Origin: Comamonadaceae bacterium M7527
GTDB lineage: Bacteria > Pseudomonadota > Gammaproteobacteria > Burkholderiales > Burkholderiaceae_C
Direction: 5' to 3'
DNA length: 64,000 nucleotides
Assembly (NCBI GenBank): GCA_021044545.1
Contig: CP087990.1
Coordinates: forward strand, 1,426,001 to 1,490,000
Position numbers and translations under genes: made by a program
The notes under the pieces: model-generated
Told to the model about the DNA's origin: nothing
Database searches by the model: none
Seen by the model: only the letters and a program-made list of their open reading frames with translations
Shown: positions 53,928-63,355 of the stretch, in pieces
How the letters are laid out: each line of letters opens with the position of its first letter
Numbering within the stretch: the stretch's first letter is position 1

Positions 53928-54294
53928 ACCACCAACGGGTCAGGCTGCTCCACCCAGCTTGATTTGGTGGCCATGGCGGCACTCCAGTTGTATGACAGCG
54001 TGCGTAGGCGGCTAGCCCGTTTTCTCAAGTCAGTCGCGAACTGCAAAAGCCAAGAACGTGTACTTTCATAGCGGTTTTCTTCGAACACAAATTGTTCTAA
54101 TGCCGCAATAATGCCCAAAACCTAAACTTTTAAGCATTTGCTAGGGAAATTACTAGGTTTATAAGAGCATAAAAGTATTGACGTGCATATGTCGCATATC
54201 AAACTGCACTTTGGCGTAAACGCACACTTAACCCAACGACCGACCTGTCGTTATTGACATCAGTGTGAAACCCTCAAACTCCCAGGAGACCAAC
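53928..54294. other. regulatory region before the polyol operon
   Basis: No gene seen. Its right half is AT-rich and holds the 17-bp motif (54141), a direct repeat GCATAT-N3-GCATAT at 54185-54199, and TTGACG at 54178-54183. These are candidate sites for the AraC activator encoded at 60899 and for RNA polymerase; none is certain. Confidence 0.4.
54141..54157. promoter_or_regulatory. 17-bp palindrome-like motif, copy 4
   Basis: CTAGGGAAATTACTAGG, 137 bp before the polyol binding-protein start. It keeps both CTAGG arms of the shared motif. Alternatively it can be read as a direct repeat CTAGG-N7-CTAGG, as AraC proteins prefer. Confidence 0.45.
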
Positions 54295-55602
54295 GTGAAA
54301 CTACGTATTGCCTCAGCCCTAACAGCCGCCTTGATGACAGCTGGTTTGGCACAAGCCGCTACCGAATTGGTCGTGGCCACCGTTAACAACGGCCATATGA
54401 TCGAAATGCAAAAGCTCAGCAGCAATTTCGAGAAGGCCAACCCAGACATCAAACTCAAGTGGGTCACACTTGAAGAAGGCGTATTGCGCCAACGTGTCAC
54501 CACAGACATCGCCACCAAAGGCGGCCAGTTTGACGTGATGACCATAGGCATGTACGAAACCCCAATTTGGGGCAAAAAAGGTTGGCTGCAAGAGCTCAAG
54601 ACCGACGCAGCTTACGACGTTAACGACTTGTTGCCAGCCATGCGCGGCGGCTTGTCTGTAGACGGCAAGTTGTTTGCCGCACCGTTTTACGGCGAAAGCT
54701 CAATGTTGATGTACCGCAAGGACTTGGCTGACAAAGCTGGCGTGTCTGTGCCAGACCGTCCAACATGGGTTGAGATCCGTGACTTGGCCTCAAAAATGCA
54801 CGACCCAGCAAATGGCGTGTATGGCATTTGCTTGCGTGGCAAGCCAGGCTGGGGCGACAACATGGCCCTGATCTCAACCATGGTCAACACCTTTGGTGGC
54901 CAGTGGTTTGACATGGACTGGAAGCCGCAGCTAGAAAGCAAGCCATGGAAAGACGCTGTTACGTTCTACGTAGACATGCTCACCAAGTACGGCCCTCCAG
55001 GCTCAGCCGCCAACAGCTTCAACGAAATCTTGGCTCTGACCAATTCCGGCAAGTGTGGCATGTGGGTTGACGCAACTATTGCAGCCTCATTTGTAAGCGA
55101 CCCCAAGCAATCGGAAGTTGCCGACCAAATGGCGTTTGCACAAGCTCCAACAGCCGTAACACCCAAGGGTGCCAACTGGTTGTGGGCGTGGGCGCTGGCT
55201 GTGCCATCAGGCTCTAAAAAGGTTGATGCCGCTCAGAAGTTCGTCACATGGGCGACCTCTAAAGAGTACATCGAGCTGGTTGCCAAGACCAACGGTTGGG
55301 GTGCTGTACCAACAGGTACACGCAAGAGCACATATGCAAATCCAAAATTTGTAAAAGCTGCTCGCTTCGCACCTGCTGAGAAGATGGCTATCGACTCTGC
55401 CAACCCAAGCGACTCAACACTGCCAAAGAGCCCATACGTTGGCGTGCAGTTTGCTGCCATCCCTGAGTTCCAAGCAATCGGCACCACAGTGGGTCAGCAA
55501 ATGAGCGCAGCATTGGCAGGCAAGAGCTCCATTGATGCCGCACTGAAAGCCAGCCAAGTGGCTGCTGAGCGTCAGATGAAGAAGGCCGGCTACTACAAGT
55601 AA
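54295..55602 (+). CDS. smoE: polyol (sorbitol/mannitol) ABC transporter binding protein
   Basis: Periplasmic binding protein, about 435 residues, with signal peptide KLRIASALTAALMTAGLAQA. ATELVVATVNNGHMIEMQKLS and WVTLEEGVLRQRVTTDIATKGGQFDVM match SmoE/MtlE proteins. The GTG at 54295 is used because AGGAGA lies seven bases before it; an in-frame GTG at 54265 has no ribosome site. It heads an operon equivalent to smoEFGK. A strong hairpin follows the stop. Confidence 0.92.
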   Translation: MKLRIASALTAALMTAGLAQAATELVVATVNNGHMIEMQKLSSNFEKANPDIKLKWVTLEEGVLRQRVTTDIATKGGQFDVMTIGMYETPIWGKKGWLQELKTDAAYDVNDLLPAMRGGLSVDGKLFAAPFYGESSMLMYRKDLADKAGVSVPDRPTWVEIRDLASKMHDPANGVYGICLRGKPGWGDNMALISTMVNTFGGQWFDMDWKPQLESKPWKDAVTFYVDMLTKYGPPGSAANSFNEILALTNSGKCGMWVDATIAASFVSDPKQSEVADQMAFAQAPTAVTPKGANWLWAWALAVPSGSKKVDAAQKFVTWATSKEYIELVAKTNGWGAVPTGTRKSTYANPKFVKAARFAPAEKMAIDSANPSDSTLPKSPYVGVQFAAIPEFQAIGTTVGQQMSAALAGKSSIDAALKASQVAAERQMKKAGYYK

Positions 55603-55614
55603 GCCGTTATGACC

Positions 55615-55649
55615 GGGGTCTGCCCTTGTGGGCAGGCCCCGCTTTCTTT
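55615..55649 (+). terminator. hairpin between polyol binding protein and permease genes
   Basis: GGGGTCTGCCC pairs with GGGCAGGCCCC (one G-T pair) over a four-base loop, then GCTTTCTTTG. It acts as an attenuator or 3' stabiliser of the binding-protein mRNA. Confidence 0.8.
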
Positions 55650-55771
55650 GTTATTTGCTATAGCTCTGCACCATTTCGCCACCCCTAACGTTTACGTCTT
55701 TTATACATAACGCGCTGGCCCTTCGATGCAGGCTATTGCGCATTAGTTTTCACCTAACAAGGTGGTCCGCT

Positions 55772-56632
55772 ATGAAACGCACGCTTCCTCGCCTTTTAAT
55801 GGCTCCCGCTGTCAGTACGCTCTTCTTGTGGATGATCGTGCCGCTGGTGATGACCATCTATTTCTCGCTCATACAGTTCAATTTTTTACAGCCGGAGTTG
55901 TCTGGCTACATTGGGTTTGAGAACTACGAATACTTCTTAACGGACCCTTCATTTGGCGCTGCTGTGATGAACACGCTGCTACTGCTCAGCAGCGTCATTG
56001 GCATTACCGTTGTCTTTGGCGTACTTGTTGCACTGCTCATCAACGAGCCACTCGCTGGCCGAGGCATAGTGCGCATACTGCTGATTTCGCCCTTTTTCAT
56101 CATGCCCACAGTGAACGCTTTGCTGTGGAAGAACATGATGATGAACCCCATCTACGGCGTACTCGCGCAAGTGTGGATCTTCTTTGGAGCTACACCTGTT
56201 GACTGGCTCACAGAGCTGCCGTTGTTCTCTGTGATTGTCATGGTGTCATGGCAATGGCTGCCGTTTGCCACGCTGATCTTCATCACGTCACTGCAAAGCA
56301 TGGACCGGGAACAGCTCGAAGCCTCCCGCATGGATGGTGCCAACTTCTTCCAGCAGTTTCGCTACCTGTACATCCCACACCTAGGCCGATCAGTGGCGGT
56401 GGTGGTGATGATTGAGCTCATCTTCTTACTCAGCGTCTTCGCCGAAATTTACACCACTACAGGTGGTGGCCCAGGTGACGCCAGTACCAACGTGGCTTAC
56501 CTCATCTTTAAGCAAGCGCTGCTCAACTTTGACGCGGGCGTGGCCTCTGCCGGCGCGTTGTTTGCAGTGGTGTTGGCCAACATTGTGGGCATATTCATGA
56601 TTCGCATGGTTGGTAAAAACCTAGACAAATAA
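55772..56632 (+). CDS. smoF: polyol ABC transporter permease
   Basis: About 286 residues, six membrane segments, first PAVSTLFLWMIVPLVMTIYFSL. EAA loop REQLEASRMDGANFFQQFRYLYIPHLG couples to the ATPase. ATG 55772 is favoured over an in-frame codon at 55736 because AAGGTGG precedes it. The gene order binding protein, permease, permease, ATPase is that of smoEFGK/mtlEFGK. Confidence 0.9.
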   Translation: MKRTLPRLLMAPAVSTLFLWMIVPLVMTIYFSLIQFNFLQPELSGYIGFENYEYFLTDPSFGAAVMNTLLLLSSVIGITVVFGVLVALLINEPLAGRGIVRILLISPFFIMPTVNALLWKNMMMNPIYGVLAQVWIFFGATPVDWLTELPLFSVIVMVSWQWLPFATLIFITSLQSMDREQLEASRMDGANFFQQFRYLYIPHLGRSVAVVVMIELIFLLSVFAEIYTTTGGGPGDASTNVAYLIFKQALLNFDAGVASAGALFAVVLANIVGIFMIRMVGKNLDK

Positions 56633-56650
56633 AGCAAACAGGGACATCAC

Positions 56651-57481
56651 ATGGCACGCCAATCTACCTATACAGCCGCCTACGCTGTGCGCACCGTCGC
56701 CGCGTGGGGCGTAGCTCTTTTACTGTTCTTCCCGCTGGGCTGGCTGATACTCACATCGTTTAAAACCGAGTTGCAAGCCATTGCCGTACCACCTGAGCTG
56801 TTTTTTAGCCCCACGCTAGAGAGCTTTCATGAGGTCAATGAGCGAAGCGACTATTTGCAATACGCCAAAAACTCCGTGGTCACCAGCGTGATATCCACTG
56901 TTTTAGGCTTGGTGATTGCAGCACCAGCGGCTTACGCCATGGCCTTCTTCAAAGGTAAGCACGACAAAGACATTTTGATGTGGATGCTGTCCACCAAGAT
57001 GATGCCCGCCGTGGGCGCTTTGGTACCCGTATACGTATTGGCCCAAAAAAGTGACCTGCTGGATAGCCCCATCGCACTGATCATTGTGTTTACCCTGTCC
57101 AACCTGCCCATCATGGTGTGGATGCTGTACTCGCAGTTCAAAGAAATACCGCGCGAAATTCTAGAAGCCGCGCGCATGGACGGCGCATCCCTTTGGCAAG
57201 AAGCACGCATGGTATTGATGCCATTGGCCATGGGTGGCTTGGCCTCTACCGGCTTGCTGTGCTTGGTGCTGTCTTGGAACGAGGCCTTTTGGAGCTTGAA
57301 CCTCACGGCAGCCAACGGCGGCACATTGGCCACGCTGATTGCTGGCTACTCCAGCCCAGAGGGTTTGTTTTGGGCCAAGTTGTCTGCCGCTTCCTTTATG
57401 GCAATTGCGCCCATCGTCGTGTTTGGCTGGTTCAGCCAAAAGCAGTTGGTACAAGGGCTGACCTTTGGTGCGGTGAAGTAA
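56651..57481 (+). CDS. smoG: polyol ABC transporter permease
   Basis: About 276 residues with six membrane segments. EAA loop REILEASRMDGASLWQEARMVLMPLA-type sequence (here EILEAARMDGASLWQEARM). The end FSQKQLVQGLTFGAVK is the usual MalG-type C-terminus that contacts the ATPase. 18 bp after smoF. Confidence 0.9.
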   Translation: MARQSTYTAAYAVRTVAAWGVALLLFFPLGWLILTSFKTELQAIAVPPELFFSPTLESFHEVNERSDYLQYAKNSVVTSVISTVLGLVIAAPAAYAMAFFKGKHDKDILMWMLSTKMMPAVGALVPVYVLAQKSDLLDSPIALIIVFTLSNLPIMVWMLYSQFKEIPREILEAARMDGASLWQEARMVLMPLAMGGLASTGLLCLVLSWNEAFWSLNLTAANGGTLATLIAGYSSPEGLFWAKLSAASFMAIAPIVVFGWFSQKQLVQGLTFGAVK

Positions 57482-57532
57482 ACGCACAAGAAACCACTTA
57501 CACATTCATACATTTAATTTCGGAATCACAGC

Positions 57533-58567
57533 ATGGCTTACTTGCAACTACAGGGCATAGAGAAGTTTTTCGGCGAACACCGCGCCATCAAAGGCATTGA
57601 CCTGGACATCAACCCCGGTGAGTTCATTGTGTTTGTGGGCCCATCGGGCTGCGGCAAGTCCACACTGCTACGCCTCATTGCGGGTCTAGAGCACATTGAC
57701 GGCGGCATGCTAAGTCTTGAGGGCAAAGATATCACCCACTTGCCATCTAGCAAGCGCGACTTGGCTATGGTGTTTCAAAGCTACGCCTTGTACCCCCACA
57801 TGAATGTGGCAGAGAACATGAGCTTTGCACTGAAGCTCGCGGGCGCGCCGCAGGCCGAGATTAACGACAAGGTCAAAAAGGCCGCCGATATTTTGGACCT
57901 CACCCAATACCTGGAACGTCAGCCCAAAGACTTGTCAGGTGGCCAGCGCCAACGTGTGGCTATTGGCCGTGCCATTGTGCGCGCGCCCAAGGTGTTTTTG
58001 TTTGATGAGCCGTTATCAAACCTGGACGCAGCGCTACGCGGCCAAACCCGCATTGAAATTGCCAAGCTCCACCGCGACCTGGGTGCCACCACCATTTACG
58101 TCACCCACGACCAAGTAGAAGCGATGACACTGGCCGACCGCGTAGTGGTACTACGCGATGGCCAGATTGAGCAAGTGGGCACACCACTTGAGCTATACGA
58201 CAAGCCCGCCAACCAGTTCGTAGCGCAGTTTATTGGCACACCACAAATGAACGTGGTGCAGTGCGCCCAAGAGGCCAGCATTGCCAGCCACGCTGAGCAA
58301 GTGGGAGCATCCAACGGAGCCATCGGCATTCGTCCAGAGCATGTGGTGGTTGGTGACGCAGGCACGGGCATCGCAGTCAAGGTTGAGCTGATTGAAGCCT
58401 TGGGCGCTGAGACACTGATTTACGCGCGCACTGCCAGTGGTGTGCAGTGGGTTGCCCGACAAAACGACCGCAGCCAATACAGCGTAGGCCAAGACGCAAG
58501 CGTAACGCTAGACCTCACACGCGCCCATTGGTTTGACGCCAATGGACGCATCGTAGCCGCAGCTTAA
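57533..58567 (+). CDS. smoK: polyol ABC transporter ATP-binding protein
   Basis: About 344 residues. Walker A GPSGCGKSTLLRLIAG, signature LSGGQRQRVAIGRAI, Walker B VFLFDEPLSNLDAALRGQT, switch His in YVTHDQVEAM, plus the C-terminal regulatory domain IGIRPEHVVVGDAG. MalK/UgpC family. It powers SmoF-SmoG and is close kin to the ATPase at 9269. Confidence 0.92.
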   Translation: MAYLQLQGIEKFFGEHRAIKGIDLDINPGEFIVFVGPSGCGKSTLLRLIAGLEHIDGGMLSLEGKDITHLPSSKRDLAMVFQSYALYPHMNVAENMSFALKLAGAPQAEINDKVKKAADILDLTQYLERQPKDLSGGQRQRVAIGRAIVRAPKVFLFDEPLSNLDAALRGQTRIEIAKLHRDLGATTIYVTHDQVEAMTLADRVVVLRDGQIEQVGTPLELYDKPANQFVAQFIGTPQMNVVQCAQEASIASHAEQVGASNGAIGIRPEHVVVGDAGTGIAVKVELIEALGAETLIYARTASGVQWVARQNDRSQYSVGQDASVTLDLTRAHWFDANGRIVAAA

Positions 58568-58621
58568 GCGTTACACCCCTCGTCACGTTATTCAATACTT
58601 TCAATTAAAAGGCCACATCGA

Positions 58622-60046
58622 ATGTCCGCACACGCTGCCCCCACCGCTACCACGCAGTGGATTTTGCATTTGGGCTTGGGCTCGTTTCACAGGGCACACC
58701 AAGCTGTGTACCTCAATGCGTTGCGCGCTTTGGGCGATGTATCCTGGGCGTTCGCAGGTGGGCATATTCGCCCTGACATGCCAGAAATCATTGCTGCGCT
58801 GCAAGCCCAAGGTGGCGCCTACACACTGGAGACTGTCTCACCCAAGGGTGAACACCACTTTGAGCGCATCACGGCCATACAAGACGTGATCAGTTACACG
58901 CCCGAATTGACGGGCCTACAAGCCAAAGCAGCCAATGCCAACACACGCATCATCTCGTTTACTGTCACTGAGGCAGGCTACTACCTTGATGCAGCAGACC
59001 AGCTAGACCTCAGCTTTACCGACTTGGCAAATGATGTTGCCAAAGTCAAAAGCGGCCAAGCTGGTCACACCATTTACGGTGCTCTGTGCACCTTGCTGCG
59101 TGCGCGCATGGCGAACAACGCCGGAGCTGTAACGCTGCTGAACTGCGACAACTTGCGACACAACGGAAATAAGGCTCGCAAGGGCCTGCATCAGTTTATT
59201 GAGTTGGTGGGCGATCACGATTTACTCACTTGGGTACAAGCCAACACCACTTGCCCCAATGCCATGGTGGACCGTATTACGCCCCGTCCCACGCCCGAAG
59301 TTGCTGCGCGCGTTAAGGCTTCAACCGGCATTGACGACCCAGCAAGCCTCATGGGCGAAAGCTTTACACAGTGGGTCATTGAAGACAACTTCATCAACGG
59401 ACGCCCAGCGCTTGAGCGCGTTGGCGTCGAAATGACAGACAACGTAGCCCCCTTTGAAGAGGCCAAAATTAGGCTGCTCAACGCCACCCACAGCTGTATT
59501 GCGTGGGCGGGCACCTTGCTAGGCATGACCTACATACACGAAGGCAGCCTACATGCAGCCACACGCCAGTTGGCCTATGACTACGTGACACTAGACACCA
59601 TTCCCGTGCTCACACCAAGCCCTATTGACTTAGAAACTTACCGTGATGTGGTGCTAGAGCGCTTTTGTAACGAGGCCATTGCAGACACCAATCAGCGCGT
59701 GGCCATGGACGGCTTTTCCAAAATCCCAGGCTTTATTGCACCCACCATTCGCCAGCGCCTCAATCGCGGCGAATCAATAGCAGCGGTAGCCATGTTGCCC
59801 GCCTTATTTTTGGCGTACCTGCAGCGCTGGCATGTGGGTGGCATTGCCTACGAGTACCAAGACCAAGCCATGGACCACGAGGCCGCACACGCCATGTGTG
59901 AAGCTGCTGACCCCGTCAAAGTGTTTGCAGCCAACACCGTGCTGTGGGCCGATCTTGCGGGTACACCCGCTCTTGAAAACGCATTACGTGCTGCGTACAC
60001 CCGTGTGCAAGCATTTGTAGCGCAGCATGCGCCAGCTCACGCGTAA
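58622..60046 (+). CDS. mtlK: mannitol/polyol 2-dehydrogenase (long-chain MDH family)
   Basis: Oxidises mannitol or D-arabinitol to the ketose with NAD, about 474 residues. WILHLGLGSFHRAHQAVYL is the N-terminal NAD region; NCDNLRHNGNKARKGL, DRITPRPTPEV and the catalytic-region EEAKIRLLNATHSCIAWAG are family motifs. Between the importer ATPase and a short-chain dehydrogenase, as in the Rhodobacter smo operon. Confidence 0.93.
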   Translation: MSAHAAPTATTQWILHLGLGSFHRAHQAVYLNALRALGDVSWAFAGGHIRPDMPEIIAALQAQGGAYTLETVSPKGEHHFERITAIQDVISYTPELTGLQAKAANANTRIISFTVTEAGYYLDAADQLDLSFTDLANDVAKVKSGQAGHTIYGALCTLLRARMANNAGAVTLLNCDNLRHNGNKARKGLHQFIELVGDHDLLTWVQANTTCPNAMVDRITPRPTPEVAARVKASTGIDDPASLMGESFTQWVIEDNFINGRPALERVGVEMTDNVAPFEEAKIRLLNATHSCIAWAGTLLGMTYIHEGSLHAATRQLAYDYVTLDTIPVLTPSPIDLETYRDVVLERFCNEAIADTNQRVAMDGFSKIPGFIAPTIRQRLNRGESIAAVAMLPALFLAYLQRWHVGGIAYEYQDQAMDHEAAHAMCEAADPVKVFAANTVLWADLAGTPALENALRAAYTRVQAFVAQHAPAHA

Positions 60047-60085
60047 CATCAAAACGCCTAACAACACCAGTTAACGACAACAACG

Positions 60086-60874
60086 ATGACAACACCCACA
60101 CTTGACAACAAACACGCGCTACTAACCGGCGCTGGCGGTGGCATCGGGCTAGCTGTCGCTCAAGCCTATCTGCAAGAAGGCGCCAAGTGCACGATTGTTG
60201 ATTTGCCTGCGCAAGCAACGCCAGCATGCGTCGCACTGCAGCAAACCCATCCGGGTCAATTGCAGTATGTGGGTGCGGACATCACCCAATCAGCAGAAAT
60301 TGCCAAGCTGATCACGCAGGCAACCGCGACTTTTGGCAACATAGACGTACTATTTAACAATGCAGCCATCTTTGACATGGCACCCCTTCTAGAGTCGGAC
60401 GAAGCCATGTACGACAAGCTGTTTAGCGTCAACGTCAAGGGTGCGTTTTTTGTGATGCAGGCGGTACTAAAGCATATGGTGGCTGCGGGCACCAAGGGCT
60501 CCATTATCAATATGGCTTCACAAGCAGGCAGGCGCGGCGAGGCATTGGTATCGCACTACTGCGCCAGCAAAGCGGCGGTCATCAGCTACACCCAGTCCGC
60601 AGCGCTGGCCATGGCTCCCCACCATATTCGCGTGAATGCCATTGCCCCAGGCGTCATAGACACACCCATGTGGGCACACGTAGACAGCTTGTTTGCACGC
60701 TACGAACACCTGCCACTGGGTGAAAAAAAGAAACAGGTAGGCTTGGCCGTACCGCTGGGCTACATGGGCACGCCTAGCGACATTGCAGGGCCTGCAGTAT
60801 TCTTGGCGAGTAACGCTGCCAACTACGTAACGGCGCAATGCCTGAACGTAGACGGTGGTAGCGTAATGAGTTAA
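60086..60874 (+). CDS. smoS: short-chain dehydrogenase, sorbitol dehydrogenase-like
   Basis: About 262 residues. NAD-binding TGAGGGIGLAVA at residue 12, NNAAIF, catalytic Ser in INMASQAG and Tyr-Lys in HYCASKAAV. Probably converts sorbitol to fructose, judged from its place in the polyol operon and resemblance to SmoS; the exact polyol (sorbitol, galactitol, iditol) is not shown by sequence. Confidence 0.85.
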   Translation: MTTPTLDNKHALLTGAGGGIGLAVAQAYLQEGAKCTIVDLPAQATPACVALQQTHPGQLQYVGADITQSAEIAKLITQATATFGNIDVLFNNAAIFDMAPLLESDEAMYDKLFSVNVKGAFFVMQAVLKHMVAAGTKGSIINMASQAGRRGEALVSHYCASKAAVISYTQSAALAMAPHHIRVNAIAPGVIDTPMWAHVDSLFARYEHLPLGEKKKQVGLAVPLGYMGTPSDIAGPAVFLASNAANYVTAQCLNVDGGSVMS

Positions 60875-60898
60875 CCAAACCGCGCATCACAACACGTC

Positions 60899-61840
60899 AT
60901 GCCTAACAAAATTCGTACTACACCCAGACAAATCAAGCCAGAACTTGAGCACGTCTTTTCACGCTCGCCCAAGCTGGGCTACGAGGCACCAGAAGACACC
61001 GGCATGGTGCGCTGCCTTTCGCACGGCTTTCCTACGCCATTGGCACGCTGGCATTTTCATGATGAATACGAGCTACACCTTATTACCGAGACATCTGGCA
61101 AAGCCTTTATAGGCGACTGGATAGGCCCATTTCAGCCCGGTCATTTGGTGTTGTGTGGACCACGTTTGCCACACAACTGGATCTCGCTCGATTTGCCACA
61201 GGATGGTGTCCAAACACGCGACTACGTCATACAGTTTGACCACGACCCTATCCTCAAAGCAGCTGAGCTGCTGCCCGAGTTGCTGGAAGTGCTGCCACTA
61301 CTGGACCGAGCTAGGCACGGTATCGAGTTTTTTGGCATGGGCGACGTTGCACTGGCACACTGGAAGCGCGTGAAGGAAGCCAGGGGCGTTGGCCGTATGG
61401 CTGCGTTTTTTGAGTTTTTGTCTGACCTGGTGGCTTCTAGCGACTACCGGCTGCTGTCCAACGTTCAGCTGCAAGGCGCGGTGCACGATGAGGTCAATGT
61501 TGAGCTGATCAACAAGGTGGTTAACCGCATCACAGACAACCTGTCTGAGCCCTTATCCATGAGTGAAGCCGCCGAGCAAATGGGCATGGCTGAAAGCCGT
61601 TTTTCACGTTTTTTCCGCAAGGCCACTGGTAACAACTACACCGACTTCGTGAACCGCATCCGCATCAACCGCGCCTGCCAGTTACTGATGGAGTCTGACA
61701 AGTTGGTAACTGACATTTGCTACGAAGTGGGCTTTAACAACGTGGCCAACTTCAACCGCCGCTTTCTTGACTCTAAGGGCACCACACCCACCGACTTTAG
61801 ACGGCAATCGGCCACACGCTTTGGCGTAATGCCGCACTAG
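60899..61840 (+). CDS. AraC-family regulator of polyol operon (MtlR-like)
   Basis: About 313 residues. The N-terminal cupin-like sensor has ARWHFHDEYELHLITET; the C-terminal domain has helix-turn-helix LSMSEAAEQMGMAESRFSRFFRKATG and VTDICYEVGFNNVANFNRRF. The mannitol activator MtlR of Pseudomonas is of this type and position. Encoded 24 bp after the SDR gene and so likely co-expressed with its targets. Confidence 0.9.
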   Translation: MPNKIRTTPRQIKPELEHVFSRSPKLGYEAPEDTGMVRCLSHGFPTPLARWHFHDEYELHLITETSGKAFIGDWIGPFQPGHLVLCGPRLPHNWISLDLPQDGVQTRDYVIQFDHDPILKAAELLPELLEVLPLLDRARHGIEFFGMGDVALAHWKRVKEARGVGRMAAFFEFLSDLVASSDYRLLSNVQLQGAVHDEVNVELINKVVNRITDNLSEPLSMSEAAEQMGMAESRFSRFFRKATGNNYTDFVNRIRINRACQLLMESDKLVTDICYEVGFNNVANFNRRFLDSKGTTPTDFRRQSATRFGVMPH

Positions 61841-61858
61841 CCTAAATAACACCACACC

Positions 61859-63355
61859 ATGTATTTGGGTCTCGATTTAGGCACGTCTGAGCTCAAGGCG
61901 CTGTTACTCAACGAAAGTCACCGCGTGGTCGCCACTGCTGGTGTACCGCTGACGGTGCAAACATCGCAACCACTATGGTCTGAGCAAGATCCGAATGCTT
62001 GGTGGCAAGCCACACTGCAGGTTATGGCGCAGCTAAAAGCCCAACACCCAGAAGCCTTGGCACAAGTGAAGGGCATTGGCTTGTCTGGGCAGATGCACGG
62101 CGCTGTGCTGCTAAATGCTGCAGGCGATGTACTGCGCCCAGCCATGTTGTGGAACGATGGGCGCAGCCACGCACAGTGCGCGCAACTCACCCAGTCTTTA
62201 CCCGACGTGGCAAACATCACAGGCAACCTTGCCATGCCCGGCTTTACCGCGCCAAAGCTTTTGTGGGTCGCTCAACACGAGCCAGACATATTTGCACAAT
62301 GCACCACCGTGCTGCTGCCCAAAGATTGGCTGCGCTACAAACTGACTGGCTTATTCGTTAGCGACATGTCTGATGCCGCTGGCACCTTGTGGCTAGACGT
62401 TGGCAAACGTGATTGGTCAGACCAAGTATTGGCCATATGCCATTTAAGTCGCGCGCACATGCCGCAGCTGGTTGAGGGCAGTGCTGCTTCTGGCGTACTA
62501 CTGCAAGCGCTGGCTGACAGCTGGGACATGGCTACGGCACCAGTGGTGGCAGGCGGCGCTGGTGATAATGCCGCCAGCGCTGTAGGCATGGGCCTGGTAC
62601 AACCCAGCCAAGGTTTTGTATCTTTGGGCACCTCAGGCGTGGTGTTTGTCAGCGCAGCCAGTTACGTGCCCAACCCAACACAAGCGCTTCATGCTTTTTG
62701 CCACGCCATACCCAACACTTGGCATCAAATGAGCGTCATGCTCAGCGCTGCCAGTGCGCTGACTTGGGCCAAAGACGTACTGAACTTGCCAGATGAGGCG
62801 GCACTGTTAGCCTTGGCCGCCACGCTGAGTGAGCAACAACGCGAAACAGCGCCGTTGTTTTTACCCTACCTCAGCGGCGAGCGCTCACCGCACAACAACG
62901 CGCACGCCAGCGGCGTATGGTTCGGCATGACACGCGCACACACCAATGCGCACTTGGCTTACGCCGTGGCTGAGGGCGTGGGCTTTGGTCTGGCTGACGG
63001 CTTGCGCACCCTGCAACAACCCACCCCCACTGAGCTATCAGTGGTAGGGGGCGGCACACGATCTGCTTGGTGGCTGCAACTGCTGGCCAACATCATGCAA
63101 ACCACACTCACCCTGCACAGCGGCGCACAAACGGGGGCGGCCTTGGGCGCAGCACGCTTGGGCTGGCTGGCTCACATTGGCGATACACCCGCCAACATTG
63201 CCATGGTGTGCACCACACCGCCAGTGGCGCAGACTTTTTCGCCCAATCGCGCTGCGCATGACCACTTGCAAACGCGTTTTGCCAGGTTTCAAACCTTGTA
63301 CGCAGCGCTAAAGCCTTTGATGGTGGGTGGCGAGGCGGCTCACGGCCAAGGCTAA
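61859..63355 (+). CDS. xylB: xylulokinase
   Basis: Phosphorylates D-xylulose, the product of D-arabinitol oxidation, into the pentose phosphate pathway. About 498 residues of the FGGY family: YLGLDLGTSELKALLL, GIGLSGQMHGAVLL, AMLWNDGRS, VVAGGAGDNAASAVGMG and YLSGERSPHNN. Equivalent to mtlY/xylB at the end of polyol operons. Overlaps convergent glmU by 3 bp. A fructokinase gene, usual in such clusters, is absent here. Confidence 0.94.
   Translation: MYLGLDLGTSELKALLLNESHRVVATAGVPLTVQTSQPLWSEQDPNAWWQATLQVMAQLKAQHPEALAQVKGIGLSGQMHGAVLLNAAGDVLRPAMLWNDGRSHAQCAQLTQSLPDVANITGNLAMPGFTAPKLLWVAQHEPDIFAQCTTVLLPKDWLRYKLTGLFVSDMSDAAGTLWLDVGKRDWSDQVLAICHLSRAHMPQLVEGSAASGVLLQALADSWDMATAPVVAGGAGDNAASAVGMGLVQPSQGFVSLGTSGVVFVSAASYVPNPTQALHAFCHAIPNTWHQMSVMLSAASALTWAKDVLNLPDEAALLALAATLSEQQRETAPLFLPYLSGERSPHNNAHASGVWFGMTRAHTNAHLAYAVAEGVGFGLADGLRTLQQPTPTELSVVGGGTRSAWWLQLLANIMQTTLTLHSGAQTGAALGAARLGWLAHIGDTPANIAMVCTTPPVAQTFSPNRAAHDHLQTRFARFQTLYAALKPLMVGGEAAHGQG

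Noticed and set aside
55686..55699. TAACGTTTACGT before the polyol permease as a fourth LacI operator
   Set aside because: Only one side matches TGTAAACGTTATCA, and it lies inside an operon with its own AraC regulator.
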